DNA of 64,000 nucleotides from Salipaludibacillus aurantiacus (lineage in GTDB: Bacteria; Bacillota; Bacilli; Bacillales; Salisediminibacteriaceae). The position numbers were made by a program, and so were the translations under genes. A model generated the notes under the pieces. It saw only the letters and a program-made list of their open reading frames with translations. It did no database searches and was not told where the DNA came from. Below are positions 45,080 through 54,180 of this stretch, one piece after another. The stretch is taken from positions 1 to 64,000 of the forward strand of contig NZ_FOGT01000008.1 of NCBI RefSeq assembly GCF_900111295.1, in the 5' to 3' direction. The stretch's first letter is position 1. Every line of letters starts with the position of its first letter.

Positions 45080-45151
45080 ATATTTAAACAACGAGGGATC
45101 AGAAAACAATAAAATTCAAATCACACTTTAATTTATAAAGGGAGGATCTCT

Positions 45152-47077
45152 GTGGATACTCGGTTGCAAAACATTATTAAAAAACTACAGGACGCAAAGG
45201 AACCGATTACAAGTTCAGAACTTGCAGCCAGTTTACTGGTTAGTTCTAAGACGGTAAGGAATGATATTAAAGTATTAAATCAGGAACTAAAGGAAATAGA
45301 TGCCCGTATAGAATCTTACCGCGGGAAGGGTTACCAGCTTATTGCTGATAATGAAAAAACGATCGAGGATTTTCTTGAAAATCACAGTGAAATAAATCGT
45401 GAAGATATCCCATCTAAACATGAAGAACGCGTACGTTTTTTGATGGAGAGGCTGTTATTCAGTTCAGATTATATAAAAGTAGAGGATTTAGCGCAAACAC
45501 TGTATATTAGTCGGTCAACCCTGCAAAACGAGTTAAAAACCATTCGCACAATTTTAAAAAAGTATGATTTGAATATAGAACAGAAACCTCATCATGGTAT
45601 AAGAGTAATGGGAAATGAAGTACAAATACGCTTCTGTATCTCAGAATACATTTTTAATCAAAAATCCAACTTCGCAGGCAGCTCTGAAGATTGGCTTGAG
45701 ATTTTGCCTCAAGAAGAGGTAAAGACCATCCAAAATATTACATTAGCAAAATTGCGGGATCATAAAACGATCATTTCAGATATAAGTTTACAAAATTTAA
45801 TTACCCATATTGCCATAGCTTGTAAGCGGATCCGTGAAGATAATGTTATACAAATGGTTCAAAGTGAAATGAAAGAATTGGAAAAAAAGGATAAATATAA
45901 GGTTGCAATGGAGATTGTCAGGGATATAGAGTCCAGTCTGAAGGTTGAGTTTTCAAAATATGAAGTTGCTTATATAACCATTCATTTACAAGGTACAAAA
46001 TTAGCCAATTCCAACATTAAAAATGAAGAGGTCAAATCGCTGATTGATGACAAAATCACAGATAGCGTCACCGAAATGGTAAAGAGAATTGATGAGAAGT
46101 TTAACCTTCAGTTACAACAAGACGAAGATTTGCTATCAGGATTAAGTTTACACTTAAAGCCAGCTATAAACCGTTATAAATACAATATGAACATAAGAAA
46201 TCCAATGTTAGAAGATATTAAAGCAAGGTATCCACTTTCATTTGAAGCTGCTTTAATAGGTAAGGAAGTATTATTGGAGAAATTAAATATTAAAATAGAT
46301 GAAAATGAGGTTGGTTATTTAGCACTCCATATAGAAGTAGCTCAGGAGCGGCAAAAGAAAAATACGGACCGTATTCCCCGATGTTTAATTGTTTGTGCAT
46401 CAGGATTGGGCAGTGCTCAACTTCTGAAGTATAAACTGCAGACCACATTTGGAAATCAGCTAAACATTATGGGAACTACAGAATATCATAATTTATTAAA
46501 TCAATCTCTTCATAACATTGATTTTATTATTAGTACGATTCCAATTCGTGAGGAAATGCCGGTTCCTGTTAAAACAGTGAGTACTATCCTGAGCGATAAC
46601 GATATAATGAATATAGAAAAAATAGTAGTACAGGAAAATTTCGTTGTTGAAACCTATTTGCGGGAAAAGTACACCTATTTAAATATGGATTTTCAAAACT
46701 ATGAAGATGTCATTAAATATATATGTGAGAAGTTAACGGAGGCTGACGAAGTAGATCATACCTATGTGGATTCAGTACTAAAACGGGAGAATTATTCACC
46801 AACAAGTTTTGGAAACCTGGTAGCTATTCCTCACCCCCTTGACCCCCAGACTGAGGAGACATTCTGGTCGATTATGACATTAAAAAAACCGGTTCTATGG
46901 ATAGATAAGCCCGTTCAAATCGTTGTCTTATTGAATATTGCCAAAAACAATAAAGAAAACTTAAAACCAATGTATAATTCACTGATGCAGCTACTGGATG
47001 ATCGGAACAAAGTGACCAGTTTTTTACAATGCAAAATGTATGATCACTTAAAAAGTGTCATAAAGAGTGTGGAGTAG
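45152..47077 (+). CDS. BglG-family PTS-controlled transcriptional regulator (LicR/MtlR type)
   Basis: A 641-residue activator in order: DeoR-like HTH (residues 1-60, SSKTVRNDIKVLNQEL), a second Mga-like HTH (about 95-145, ISRSTLQNELKTIRTIL), PRD1 (180-290, with HIAIACKRI and YITIHLQG), PRD2 (300-400, with LSLHLKPAINR and YLALHIEVAQ), an EIIB-like domain (CLIVCASGLGSAQLL, active Cys) and a C-terminal EIIA-like domain (LVAIPHPLDPQ, active His). The GTG start follows GGGAGG. It is likely controlled by phosphorylation from HPr and the adjacent EIIB, and turns on the PTS operon when the sugar is present. Confidence 0.92.
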   Translation: MDTRLQNIIKKLQDAKEPITSSELAASLLVSSKTVRNDIKVLNQELKEIDARIESYRGKGYQLIADNEKTIEDFLENHSEINREDIPSKHEERVRFLMERLLFSSDYIKVEDLAQTLYISRSTLQNELKTIRTILKKYDLNIEQKPHHGIRVMGNEVQIRFCISEYIFNQKSNFAGSSEDWLEILPQEEVKTIQNITLAKLRDHKTIISDISLQNLITHIAIACKRIREDNVIQMVQSEMKELEKKDKYKVAMEIVRDIESSLKVEFSKYEVAYITIHLQGTKLANSNIKNEEVKSLIDDKITDSVTEMVKRIDEKFNLQLQQDEDLLSGLSLHLKPAINRYKYNMNIRNPMLEDIKARYPLSFEAALIGKEVLLEKLNIKIDENEVGYLALHIEVAQERQKKNTDRIPRCLIVCASGLGSAQLLKYKLQTTFGNQLNIMGTTEYHNLLNQSLHNIDFIISTIPIREEMPVPVKTVSTILSDNDIMNIEKIVVQENFVVETYLREKYTYLNMDFQNYEDVIKYICEKLTEADEVDHTYVDSVLKRENYSPTSFGNLVAIPHPLDPQTEETFWSIMTLKKPVLWIDKPVQIVVLLNIAKNNKENLKPMYNSLMQLLDDRNKVTSFLQCKMYDHLKSVIKSVE

Positions 47078-47179
47078 TGAATCATCTCAAATCTCTGTTC
47101 TTTAATTTTTTAGGAATGGGGTGCAGGTATGTTTTTATCTGAAATTGAAGCAGGCTGATTAGTGGTGTCAATCACACGT

Positions 47180-47240
47180 GACACAAAAAAACAAATGGAG
47201 TGCTGTTCAATGCACCCATTTGTTTTTTTGTGTCTTTTTG
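47180..47240 (+). terminator. Large terminator between regulator and PTS operon
   Basis: GACACAAAAAAACAAATGG pairs perfectly with the segment 47216-47234, with an inner TGC/GCA pair, then TTTTTG. The A-run/T-run stem could terminate in both directions. The gap 47078-47420 also contains TTGACA at 47263-47268 inside a CCGTTGACAACGG dyad and a cre-like AAACCGCTTTCGT near 47294, a possible CcpA site. Confidence 0.75.
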
Positions 47241-47420
47241 TGTCTGTTTATGTCTTTTTCCGTTGACAACGGAAAAAAGTTCTCTACAAACTAAACCGCT
47301 TTCGTAGTAAATTAAAAATATAGAAATAAGGAACACATTTTAGCAATAGAAATTAACCACATGGTAACTGGCTACAGGAAATGTTTATTAAAAAATAAGT
47401 GAACAATGGAGGAATTTAAA

Positions 47421-47744
47421 ATGAAACAAGCTTTAATTATTTGTGCAGCTGGTATGTCATCTTCTTTAATGGCTAAGAAGACAACGGAGTATTTTGATAG
47501 TAAAGGAAAAGATATTAAAGTAGACGCAGTTTCTACCAGTGAAGGAACACAGAAGATAGAAGATAGTGAGTTTGATTTGTTTTTAATCAGCCCGCAAACA
47601 AAAATGCACTATAAAAAACTTAAAGAAACTGGAGACCGGGCTGGTAAGCCGGTTGTCAACATCCCGCCGCAAGCATACATTCCTGTTCCTATGGGAATTG
47701 AAAAATTAGCAAACGTCATTTTACAAGAACTTCCGGAAGAATGA
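47421..47744 (+). CDS. PTS lactose/cellobiose family EIIB
   Basis: A 107-residue cytoplasmic EIIB with the active-site loop LIICAAGMSSSLMAKK; the Cys at residue 8 takes phosphate from EIIA and passes it to the sugar. ATG 47421 follows GGAGG; ATG 47406 overlaps that site. It is the first structural gene of an EIIB-EIIA-membrane protein-EIIC operon. Confidence 0.92.
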   Translation: MKQALIICAAGMSSSLMAKKTTEYFDSKGKDIKVDAVSTSEGTQKIEDSEFDLFLISPQTKMHYKKLKETGDRAGKPVVNIPPQAYIPVPMGIEKLANVILQELPEE

Positions 47745-47868
47745 TTTATTTTGGTTAATTCACAATAAAGAGAACATTTTTTACTAGGGGGATTAGACCT
47801 TGCGTTTAAGCCCTCTAACTACTTTTAAATAAGAATTGACAACTAGTAAAGAGGAGCTGTAGATACCT

Positions 47869-48189
47869 ATGGAGCAGGAACAAATTCAAAGTGTAGCGTT
47901 TGAGATTATTTTGCACAGCGGACAAGCAAGAACTATCATACACGAAGCATTTACTCTGATGAAAAATAATGAATTCAAAAATGCTGAAAACAAGTTAGAA
48001 GAAGCGAATGAAGAAATAGTGTTAGCACATAAATCGCAAACAGAATTATTACAGAAGTATTCTTCTGGTGAATCCATCACCATGGAAATCATAATGGTTC
48101 ATGCACAAGATCACTTAATGACTGTTATGACACTGAAAGATATTGCTTCAGAGATGTTACATCTCTATGAAAAAGTCGAAAACAAGTGA
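47869..48189 (+). CDS. PTS lactose/cellobiose family EIIA
   Basis: A 106-residue helical EIIA. Seen: FEIILHSGQARTIIHEAF and the active-site segment MVHAQDHLMTVMTL with the phosphorylated His. The start is ATG, about 11 bases after AGAGGAG. It passes phosphate from HPr to the EIIB encoded upstream. Confidence 0.9.
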   Translation: MEQEQIQSVAFEIILHSGQARTIIHEAFTLMKNNEFKNAENKLEEANEEIVLAHKSQTELLQKYSSGESITMEIIMVHAQDHLMTVMTLKDIASEMLHLYEKVENK

Positions 48190-48199
48190 GGGAATAGTT

Positions 48200-48700
48200 A
48201 TGAAAAACGATGGAAGGACAATAGAAAAAAATAAAAAAGAATTAAGTTTGAAATCAATGTACTTTAATCGGTATTTAATGGTGAGGTATGCTTCAGCCTT
48301 GTTCTTTTTTACAAATCTATACTGGTTCGTTTCATTAGTCATGAGTCAATCAGCATTATTTGTTCTACCTTTAATCTTACTTGTTGTCTTAATAATCAGT
48401 ATTGCAGAACAAGTAAAAGTGTATAGCGATCATACAAATGATGCTAAATATACGAGGTACTGTTATAAAACCTTGCTCGTGACAAATGTCATACTCCTTT
48501 TACCAGTCTATTTTTCATCGTCTTTCACTCAACTTTATCCTTTTCTTATAAATGAATCAAGATCTAAACTTATGATCTTCTTTATATTGATGACTGGAAT
48601 TTTATTAAGCACGCAAATTCTTAGACGTTTAAATAAGATTAAACATAATGAAGACAAGCATTATAAACGTATCAAGCAATATGAAGAGGTTATTAATTAA
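48200..48700 (+). CDS. Small membrane protein inside the PTS operon
   Basis: A 166-residue protein with about four hydrophobic segments (ASALFFFTNLYWFVSLVM, LFVLPLILLVVLIISIA, TLLVTNVILLLPVYF, LMIFFILMTGILLST) and basic, hydrophilic ends. ATG 48200 follows GTGAGGGA. No family recognised. It lies between EIIA and EIIC on the same transcript, suggesting a partner or modulator of the permease. Confidence 0.75.
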   Translation: MKNDGRTIEKNKKELSLKSMYFNRYLMVRYASALFFFTNLYWFVSLVMSQSALFVLPLILLVVLIISIAEQVKVYSDHTNDAKYTRYCYKTLLVTNVILLLPVYFSSSFTQLYPFLINESRSKLMIFFILMTGILLSTQILRRLNKIKHNEDKHYKRIKQYEEVIN

Positions 48701-48719
48701 ATAGAAATGGGGGAGTAGG

Positions 48720-50081
48720 ATGGCATCAGAAAACAAACTATTTGGTCTCATGGAAAAGTATTTAATGGGACCGTTGAGCACAATTTCATCTTGGCGTTTT
48801 GTACGTGCAATAATGGCTGCAGGGATGGCTTCCATTCCATTCGTAATCGTTGGTTCCATGTTTCTGGTATTGAACGTATTGCCACAGACATTCACATTCT
48901 TAGAAGGCTTTTTTAATAATACGTTTTTTAGAATCAGTGATCTGTATATGTTGGCAAATTCGGCTACCATGGGGATATTAGCATTGTATTTTGGTCTCGT
49001 TGTAGGCTATGAATATACAAAAATAAATGCTGAAGAAGAAGGCTTAAATCTAAACCCGATCAATGGTGCATTATTATCCATGTTTGCTTTGTTTATGACA
49101 ATCCCTCAATTAGGTTTTGTCAATGGACAAATCACACTGGTTGAACAAATGGATAATGGGGCCCCGATTATTAATGGGTGGGAAATGACTTGGAGCGGTG
49201 TGAGCCGCTTAGGTTCTACAGGAATATTCTCGGCTATTATTATGGCTGTTATAGCTGTACAGCTATACAGACTGTGTGTAAAACGCAACTGGATTATTAA
49301 AATGCCGGAAGCAGTACCTGAAGGTGTATCAAGATCATTCACAGCTTTAGTTCCAGCATTTTTAGTTGCTATTGTTGTGTTATTTATTAATGGTATTCTC
49401 ATTACGTTAGGTACAGATATATTTCAAGTAATTGCTGTTCCATTTGGATTTGTTGTTAATATAACAGATACTTGGTTTGGTGTACTAGTTATTTACTTCC
49501 TGATCCATGCACTCTGGATTGTAGGTATCCATGGGTTTAATGTAATCTGGGTCGGATTCTTAACACCAATTATACTTTCCAATATGCAAGCCAACGCGGA
49601 AGGTGCAAATATTCCACTTGCGGGTGAATTTAACAATGCTTTCGTAATTATAGGTGGTTCCGGAGCAACATTAGGTTTAGTTATATTCATTGCATTTTTA
49701 GCTAAATCACAACAATTAAAAGTGTTAGGAAAAGCATCTATTGTTCCTGGTGTTTTTAATATTAACGAACCACTGATTTTTGGATTGCCTATTGTGTATA
49801 ATCCATTCCTGGCTATTCCGTTCTTTTTAGCACCAATGGTAACAGCATCCCTGGCTTATTGGGCTATTAGGCTGCAAATTATGGAACCTGTAATTGCACA
49901 AATGCCTTGGCCTTCTCCGATAGGAATAGGCGCATTTATCAGTACAGGAGGAAGCTTAATGGCGGCTTTCATGGCATTCTTTTCTGCAATTATTGCATTT
50001 ATCATTTGGTTCCCATTCATTAAAATGTACGATAAGAAGTTAGTTAAGCAAGAAAAAGGTGAGGGTGAAGCTATTCTTTAA
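48720..50081 (+). CDS. PTS cellobiose/lichenan-type EIIC permease
   Basis: A 453-residue integral membrane EIIC of the lactose/cellobiose family. Seen: MEKYLMGPLSTISSWRFVRAI, a typical CelB/LicC opening, about ten membrane helices, GIHGFNVIWVGFLTPI near 270 and PGVFNINEPLIFGLPIVYNP, the conserved NEP loop with the substrate-binding Glu. It transports beta-glucosides or chito-disaccharides with phosphorylation. No 6-phospho-beta-glucosidase gene lies next to it in the window. Confidence 0.93.
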   Translation: MASENKLFGLMEKYLMGPLSTISSWRFVRAIMAAGMASIPFVIVGSMFLVLNVLPQTFTFLEGFFNNTFFRISDLYMLANSATMGILALYFGLVVGYEYTKINAEEEGLNLNPINGALLSMFALFMTIPQLGFVNGQITLVEQMDNGAPIINGWEMTWSGVSRLGSTGIFSAIIMAVIAVQLYRLCVKRNWIIKMPEAVPEGVSRSFTALVPAFLVAIVVLFINGILITLGTDIFQVIAVPFGFVVNITDTWFGVLVIYFLIHALWIVGIHGFNVIWVGFLTPIILSNMQANAEGANIPLAGEFNNAFVIIGGSGATLGLVIFIAFLAKSQQLKVLGKASIVPGVFNINEPLIFGLPIVYNPFLAIPFFLAPMVTASLAYWAIRLQIMEPVIAQMPWPSPIGIGAFISTGGSLMAAFMAFFSAIIAFIIWFPFIKMYDKKLVKQEKGEGEAIL

Positions 50082-50134
50082 ATGCTAAAGTTCAGTCTCA
50101 TTTCCGGTCAAAAAGTTCAGTTAGAACAAAAACC

Positions 50135-50193
50135 TCGCTATTTGACAATCCTTTTTGTAAGTACACAGAAAGGATTGTCTAAATATAGCGAGT
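50135..50193 (+). repeat. Long inverted repeat after the PTS operon
   Basis: CTCGCTATTTGACAATCC... (50135-50154) pairs with 50171-50193 with few mismatches. It may be a strong terminator or a MITE-like remnant of a transposon end. The next stem-loop downstream is a classical terminator. Confidence 0.55.
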
Positions 50194-50253
50194 AAAATAA
50201 ACTTCAGTTTACCATTGACCTTGAGGTTTTCCAAAATAGTTAAGACTCAGATG

Positions 50254-50289
50254 TGCCCTCAAACCTGATCGTTTGAGGGGCATTTTTTG
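50254..50289 (+). terminator. Terminator
   Basis: TGCCCTCAAAC, a short loop, GTTTGAGGGGCA and TTTTTT, in the gene-free 50082-50382 gap between the PTS operon and the convergent spore-type genes. Confidence 0.8.
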
Positions 50290-50382
50290 TAATGGTGAAA
50301 AGTGTCCGGTGCGCATCGGTGTTTTTTTACATTGTCAATCCATAAACGAGTTCTTATTTTTACAGTCTTATTTCCTTATTGC

Positions 50383-51021
50383 TTATTTTGATAGAGATAT
50401 TGTCTGCGAGATCTTTCCTGTGAGTTTTTCCTTTACGGGTACCTCGGCTTGACTCTTTTTTCTTAGTAAAAAGGAGGGCGCGGTCCCAAATGACATCCAA
50501 GTGGGCGGGGCCAACAAGTGATCGCCCAGGCTGTTAAGAAGCCTGTGATACTCGCCAATTTCTTCATTGCCGACTGTAAGATAGTCGCTGTAATCTTTTT
50601 CTGGTTTGTTTTGGACAAAACTAATATAACTTCTAAAACTGAAATAATAGGCAGGCGGAGGAGTCTTTCCAACTAACACGATTGCTTCATCAGGGCGAAG
50701 CTTAAAGTTAGCCCCAGGTGATAAATAGGCTATATTGGCTGGATAATTATCAGGGTTTTGAGGGTCATAGCCTTTTGGAGGCCTCTGACCTTTAGATGGG
50801 TTCTGGTTTGGAGCTGGCGGAAGTAAGTAAAGTGCATAAGGAGCACCGGCATGATTGCCAAAACAATCCTCTATAATTCCTAAACTGCATAGCTTCAATA
50901 TATCTTCATAGCGAAGCAATCCTTCCTGCACAACAAACCCTTTTTCCTCTAACAGCGATTTGAAATTATTAATATTTCCGTAGCCTTCATTATAACCATG
51001 CGTCACATTACTGTTAGACAT
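50383..51021 (-). CDS. Hypothetical protein under a sporulation-type promoter
   Basis: A 212-residue protein without signal peptide or membrane helix. Seen: GYGNINNFKSLLEEKGF, a Pro-rich centre (PPAPNQNPSKGQRPPKGYDP), LRPDEAIVLVGKTPPPAYYFSFRSYI and NEEIGEYHRLLNSLGD. I do not recognise a named family. The last 45 residues after LGD look unlike the ordered core, so a frameshift near 50500 is possible. It shares a 55-bp upstream repeat, including a sigma-E-like promoter, with the transglutaminase gene, suggesting expression in the mother cell. Confidence 0.55.
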   Translation of the reverse strand: MSNSNVTHGYNEGYGNINNFKSLLEEKGFVVQEGLLRYEDILKLCSLGIIEDCFGNHAGAPYALYLLPPAPNQNPSKGQRPPKGYDPQNPDNYPANIAYLSPGANFKLRPDEAIVLVGKTPPPAYYFSFRSYISFVQNKPEKDYSDYLTVGNEEIGEYHRLLNSLGDHLLAPPTWMSFGTAPSFLLRKKSQAEVPVKEKLTGKISQTISLSK

Positions 51022-51060
51022 GAATGAGCTTCATCCTCTCTGAGTAAAAACTGAAAAACC

Positions 51061-51106
51061 ATCCATATGCATTTTATGAACTGGGATTTGTGTATATGCC
51101 TCATAG
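51061..51106 (-). promoter_or_regulatory. Sigma-E-like promoter, copy 1
   Basis: Minus strand GGCATATA, 14 bases, CATAAAAT, resembling the sigma-E pattern, about 50 bases before the start at 51021. The same 46-base block recurs at 52596-52641. Confidence 0.6.
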
Positions 51107-51194
51107 CGTATGACAGGGATTTGGTCTGGACAATGATTGAAATGAGAAGTATGAAAATGTTTTTTAGCTGGCACTATTTCATTTTTTAGACCTG

Positions 51195-51234
51195 AAAAAG
51201 CTCCTGTACAAGTGTGTACTGTACAGGAGCTTTA
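51195..51234 (-). terminator. Terminator of the YjcZ-like gene
   Basis: Minus strand AAGCTCCTGTACA, loop, TGTACAGGAGCTTTTTC; 19 bases past the stop. Confidence 0.85.
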
Positions 51235-51252
51235 ATACTTATAGAGGATTGG

Positions 51253-51480
51253 TTAACACTTTTTTGATGTGTAGCTTGCGCCAATAATGATTAATAAGAT
51301 AAAGAGGACGACAATGATAGTGAAATTATGTCGCGGATACGCAGGTGCTTCATATCCATAACCAAAAGCAGGGGCTGTATAGGTCGGCATTGTCGGCATT
51401 GGACCAATATTTGGGGGAACATTTGGAGAAATATTTGCTCCGATATTCGGCTGTGCATTTACGTTAGAATACATCTTCAC
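51253..51480 (-). CDS. YjcZ-family sporulation protein
   Basis: A 75-residue peptide with an Asn/Pro-rich N-terminal half (NIGANISPNVPPNIGPMP) and the C-terminal helix FTIIVVLFILLIIIGASY, the hallmark of the YjcZ family of small sporulation membrane proteins. The Pro/Asn-rich extension is longer than in typical 30-50 residue members. ATG with AGGAAG upstream. It lies between two coat-type genes. Confidence 0.82.
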   Translation of the reverse strand: MKMYSNVNAQPNIGANISPNVPPNIGPMPTMPTYTAPAFGYGYEAPAYPRHNFTIIVVLFILLIIIGASYTSKKC

Positions 51481-51619
51481 ACTTCCTTTTTTTGTTAGTA
51501 TGCTTATACCTATATCTTACTCCCGGCGAGTGGATTGGAGCCCGTCTATATGAAAAATGGGTGAGTATAATGGGTAGGGCGAGGTATCTAATTAATATTT
51601 AAAAGACCTATCACTAAAT

Positions 51620-51655
51620 AATGCCGAGTATGAAATAGCTTTTATACTCGGCATT
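51620..51655 (-). terminator. Terminator of the transglutaminase gene
   Basis: AATGCCGAGTAT and ATACTCGGCATT with a 12-base loop, just past the tgl stop. Confidence 0.85.
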
Positions 51656-51667
51656 GGATTCACTTTT

Positions 51668-52510
51668 TTAATACACTCCATTAGAGAGATAATATAAATA
51701 ATTAACATAAGAAATGGAAGAGTCGTTATGGTGGATGACCGGATAGTACATTTTATATGCTCTATAGCTTCTTTGCTGGCTGACTAGACTGGCTAAAGAG
51801 TTAAATGAAGGCCTTGTCACTAGATTTGTCATATAAGCTGACTGCTGACTGCCTGGATTTCTATGGTCATTGAGAATATCAATGATTTCTTCTTTAGTTC
51901 TTATATTAAATCCATGCCCGAAATACCTGCCATCGTTCAGGAGAACAGCATTAAGGCCTCTGAACCAAGGGGCATTATCATGAAAATCGGGGTTGTTGAT
52001 ATAAACCACATCACCTGGGATATAATTAGTGGAATAAAAAGTAACAATACCAAGGTCGGGATCAGTGTTCCAGCTATAAAGATAAAGGTTTTGAAACAAT
52101 GAATTAAATAAGGTTCTGCCAATACTATTCAAAGTTGCATGATAGTAGAGAATGACAGCAGCTGTTGCACATTCAAATGCATAGAGCGAACTGTTCCGGT
52201 ATATATCAAGAATGGCATCAGCAGGTTGCACATCGTCTCTTAAAAGAAATCCTCCTTGGGCTGTTAAATTCCAGTAACGGGGGTTGCAAGTAGCATATTC
52301 AAAAGTCGTAAACTGTGCTTCGCTTTCACTCATCTCTTTAGAACTTTTGATAATGTTTTTTCGCATGTTCACTTCAAACAATAATTCATCCGCTGAAGCA
52401 TAAGAATAAACGGTCGGATCGTGAAGCATATGCTGGATGATTGATTCTTCAATACTGTCAAGCTTCCAATTTTCATCTGGCTGAAACGGGGCCCCTGATA
52501 TTTGTATCAT
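51668..52510 (-). CDS. tgl: Spore-coat protein-glutamine gamma-glutamyltransferase
   Basis: A 280-residue Tgl-type transglutaminase that cross-links Gln and Lys side chains of spore-coat proteins. Seen: YAFECATAAVILYY with catalytic Cys114 (near Cys116 of B. subtilis Tgl), the conserved CNPRYWNLTAQGGFLLRD and YFGHGFNIRTKEEII with a candidate His. It is longer than the B. subtilis enzyme (245 residues), mainly at the C-terminus. ATG with GGAGG upstream. The sigma-E-like block upstream fits mother-cell expression late in sporulation. Confidence 0.92.
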   Translation of the reverse strand: MIQISGAPFQPDENWKLDSIEESIIQHMLHDPTVYSYASADELLFEVNMRKNIIKSSKEMSESEAQFTTFEYATCNPRYWNLTAQGGFLLRDDVQPADAILDIYRNSSLYAFECATAAVILYYHATLNSIGRTLFNSLFQNLYLYSWNTDPDLGIVTFYSTNYIPGDVVYINNPDFHDNAPWFRGLNAVLLNDGRYFGHGFNIRTKEEIIDILNDHRNPGSQQSAYMTNLVTRPSFNSLASLVSQQRSYRAYKMYYPVIHHNDSSISYVNYLYYLSNGVY

Positions 52511-52595
52511 TTAATCCTCCATTCCAAGCTTGCTTTTCATGCCTCCGCTTGCTTTTAGACATAAGCTTTATCCTTTTTGGTTGGAACTAAAAAAC

Positions 52596-52641
52596 ATCCC
52601 TATGAATTTTATGAACTGGAATTTATGTATATGCCTCATAG
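52596..52641 (-). promoter_or_regulatory. Sigma-E-like promoter, copy 2
   Basis: Minus strand GGCATATA, 14 bases, CATAAAAT, about 90 bases before tgl. Near-identical to 51061-51106, with identity extending a few bases on the 51050/52587 side. The rest of 52511-52761 shows nothing else. Confidence 0.6.
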
Positions 52642-52761
52642 TATGGAACCCCGGCAACCAGAATTTACTGGCTGCTTCTTTAAGTTTTCACTTAAGAAAA
52701 TACATCTACTGTGCCCTTTAACCCATATATATAAGGTAAAAGCTGACAGGAGTAGATGTAA

Positions 52762-54042
52762 TTGGACAAACAAAACAGTAAGTTCAGATGGGTTATATTT
52801 GCTTCTGTATTGTTTACTTATTTGATAATGTCGAGCCAGCGAACCGCTCCCGGATTAATTACAGACCAGCTGATGACAGATTTCAGTGTCACGGCTTCAA
52901 CGATTGGTTTAGTGACAAGTATCCAATTCCTCGTATATACGGGTTTACAGATTCCAATGGGGATCCTCGCGGACCGTTATGGACCTAATTTTTTTCTTAT
53001 TACAGGTACGGCACTAACAGGGGCAGGCACGATTATCTACAGTCTTGGCACCCATGAAGCTGTCCTGTTCTTTGCCAGAATACTAACGGGAATAGGGGAT
53101 GCGACCATATGGGTAAATATGATATTAATATTGAGTCTCTGGTTTAATGAAAAGGAATTTACGCGGTTAATCGGTTTTGCGGGGATGACTGGAAGCCTTG
53201 GGTTTCTTTTGGCGACCGTTCCTTTCTCCGTATTCATTGTTATACTTGGCTGGAGGGGGGCCTTTCTTTCAGCAGGCCTGCTATTATGTCTATGCAGCGT
53301 GTTTCTTTATTTTGTCCTCATAAAAAAATCAAACCAATCGGCAGTCGTGAAGCCAAGCACCGTTCCGCACGAGAGAGTGCCTGTGATGCTCAATCTGCGA
53401 AAAATGCTTTCGAATCGGCAAGCATGGGGATTATTCTTATGCCACTTCGGGCTTGTCGGAGGGTATATCGGATTTATCGGGTCGTGGGCCGTGCCGTACG
53501 GGATGGAAATCTATGGAATGACACGTATAGAGGCAAGCCGGCTGATTATGATCAGTCTCGTTGGAGCACTTATTGGCGCCCCTTTAATTGGCTGGATATC
53601 AAGCTGTTTAAACACCATCAAACGGCCTTATATGGTTTTTCATTTTGCGGTTCTATTGTTATGGTCGGCCTTTCTTTTGTTTCAAGCCCATCCGCCATTT
53701 TACTTGCTGGTTATCCTTTTCTTTCTTATTGGCTTTGGATTTGGTTCAAATTCTTTAACGTTCGCAGCGATTCGCCACTCTTTTCCTGTAAAAGAATCGG
53801 GCATGGTCTCCGGGTTTGCGAACACAGGCGGATTTCTAAGTGCCGTACTGCTCCCGGGCATTTTTGGATATATACTCGATCATTTTCAGTCAACGGCAGG
53901 TAATATAGCTCAAGGGTATTACTTCGGTTTCTTCACGCCGGTCATCTTCTCACTGTTCGGCTTAATTGGAGTGATGTCTATTAAGGAAAAGAGGACGGAG
54001 GTCACACATAAAAAAACGACCGAAAAAGTGACTGAGGAATAA
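52762..54042 (+). CDS. MFS transporter
   Basis: A 426-residue, 12-helix major facilitator. Seen: QRTAPGLITDQLMTDFSVTA, the loop 2-3 motif GILADRYGPNFFL (family GxLaDRxGrr), GIGDATIWVNMI and MVSGFANTGGFLSAVL in the second half. It starts with TTG after AGGAG. The pattern resembles oxalate/formate- or nitrate-like MFS groups, but the substrate cannot be read. Confidence 0.88.
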   Translation: MDKQNSKFRWVIFASVLFTYLIMSSQRTAPGLITDQLMTDFSVTASTIGLVTSIQFLVYTGLQIPMGILADRYGPNFFLITGTALTGAGTIIYSLGTHEAVLFFARILTGIGDATIWVNMILILSLWFNEKEFTRLIGFAGMTGSLGFLLATVPFSVFIVILGWRGAFLSAGLLLCLCSVFLYFVLIKKSNQSAVVKPSTVPHERVPVMLNLRKMLSNRQAWGLFLCHFGLVGGYIGFIGSWAVPYGMEIYGMTRIEASRLIMISLVGALIGAPLIGWISSCLNTIKRPYMVFHFAVLLLWSAFLLFQAHPPFYLLVILFFLIGFGFGSNSLTFAAIRHSFPVKESGMVSGFANTGGFLSAVLLPGIFGYILDHFQSTAGNIAQGYYFGFFTPVIFSLFGLIGVMSIKEKRTEVTHKKTTEKVTEE

Positions 54043-54180
54043 CTATCCCGGATGCGAAGGTACCGGCCGTGGGAAGGGTAGGTTAGAGGGATGCGGCCAG
54101 AGAAGTCTATTAAATTAACTATTGGCTTCCCCTCTCCCCATTTACGAAGCAATTAAAATAGATCAAGCCCAAGCTCCTTT

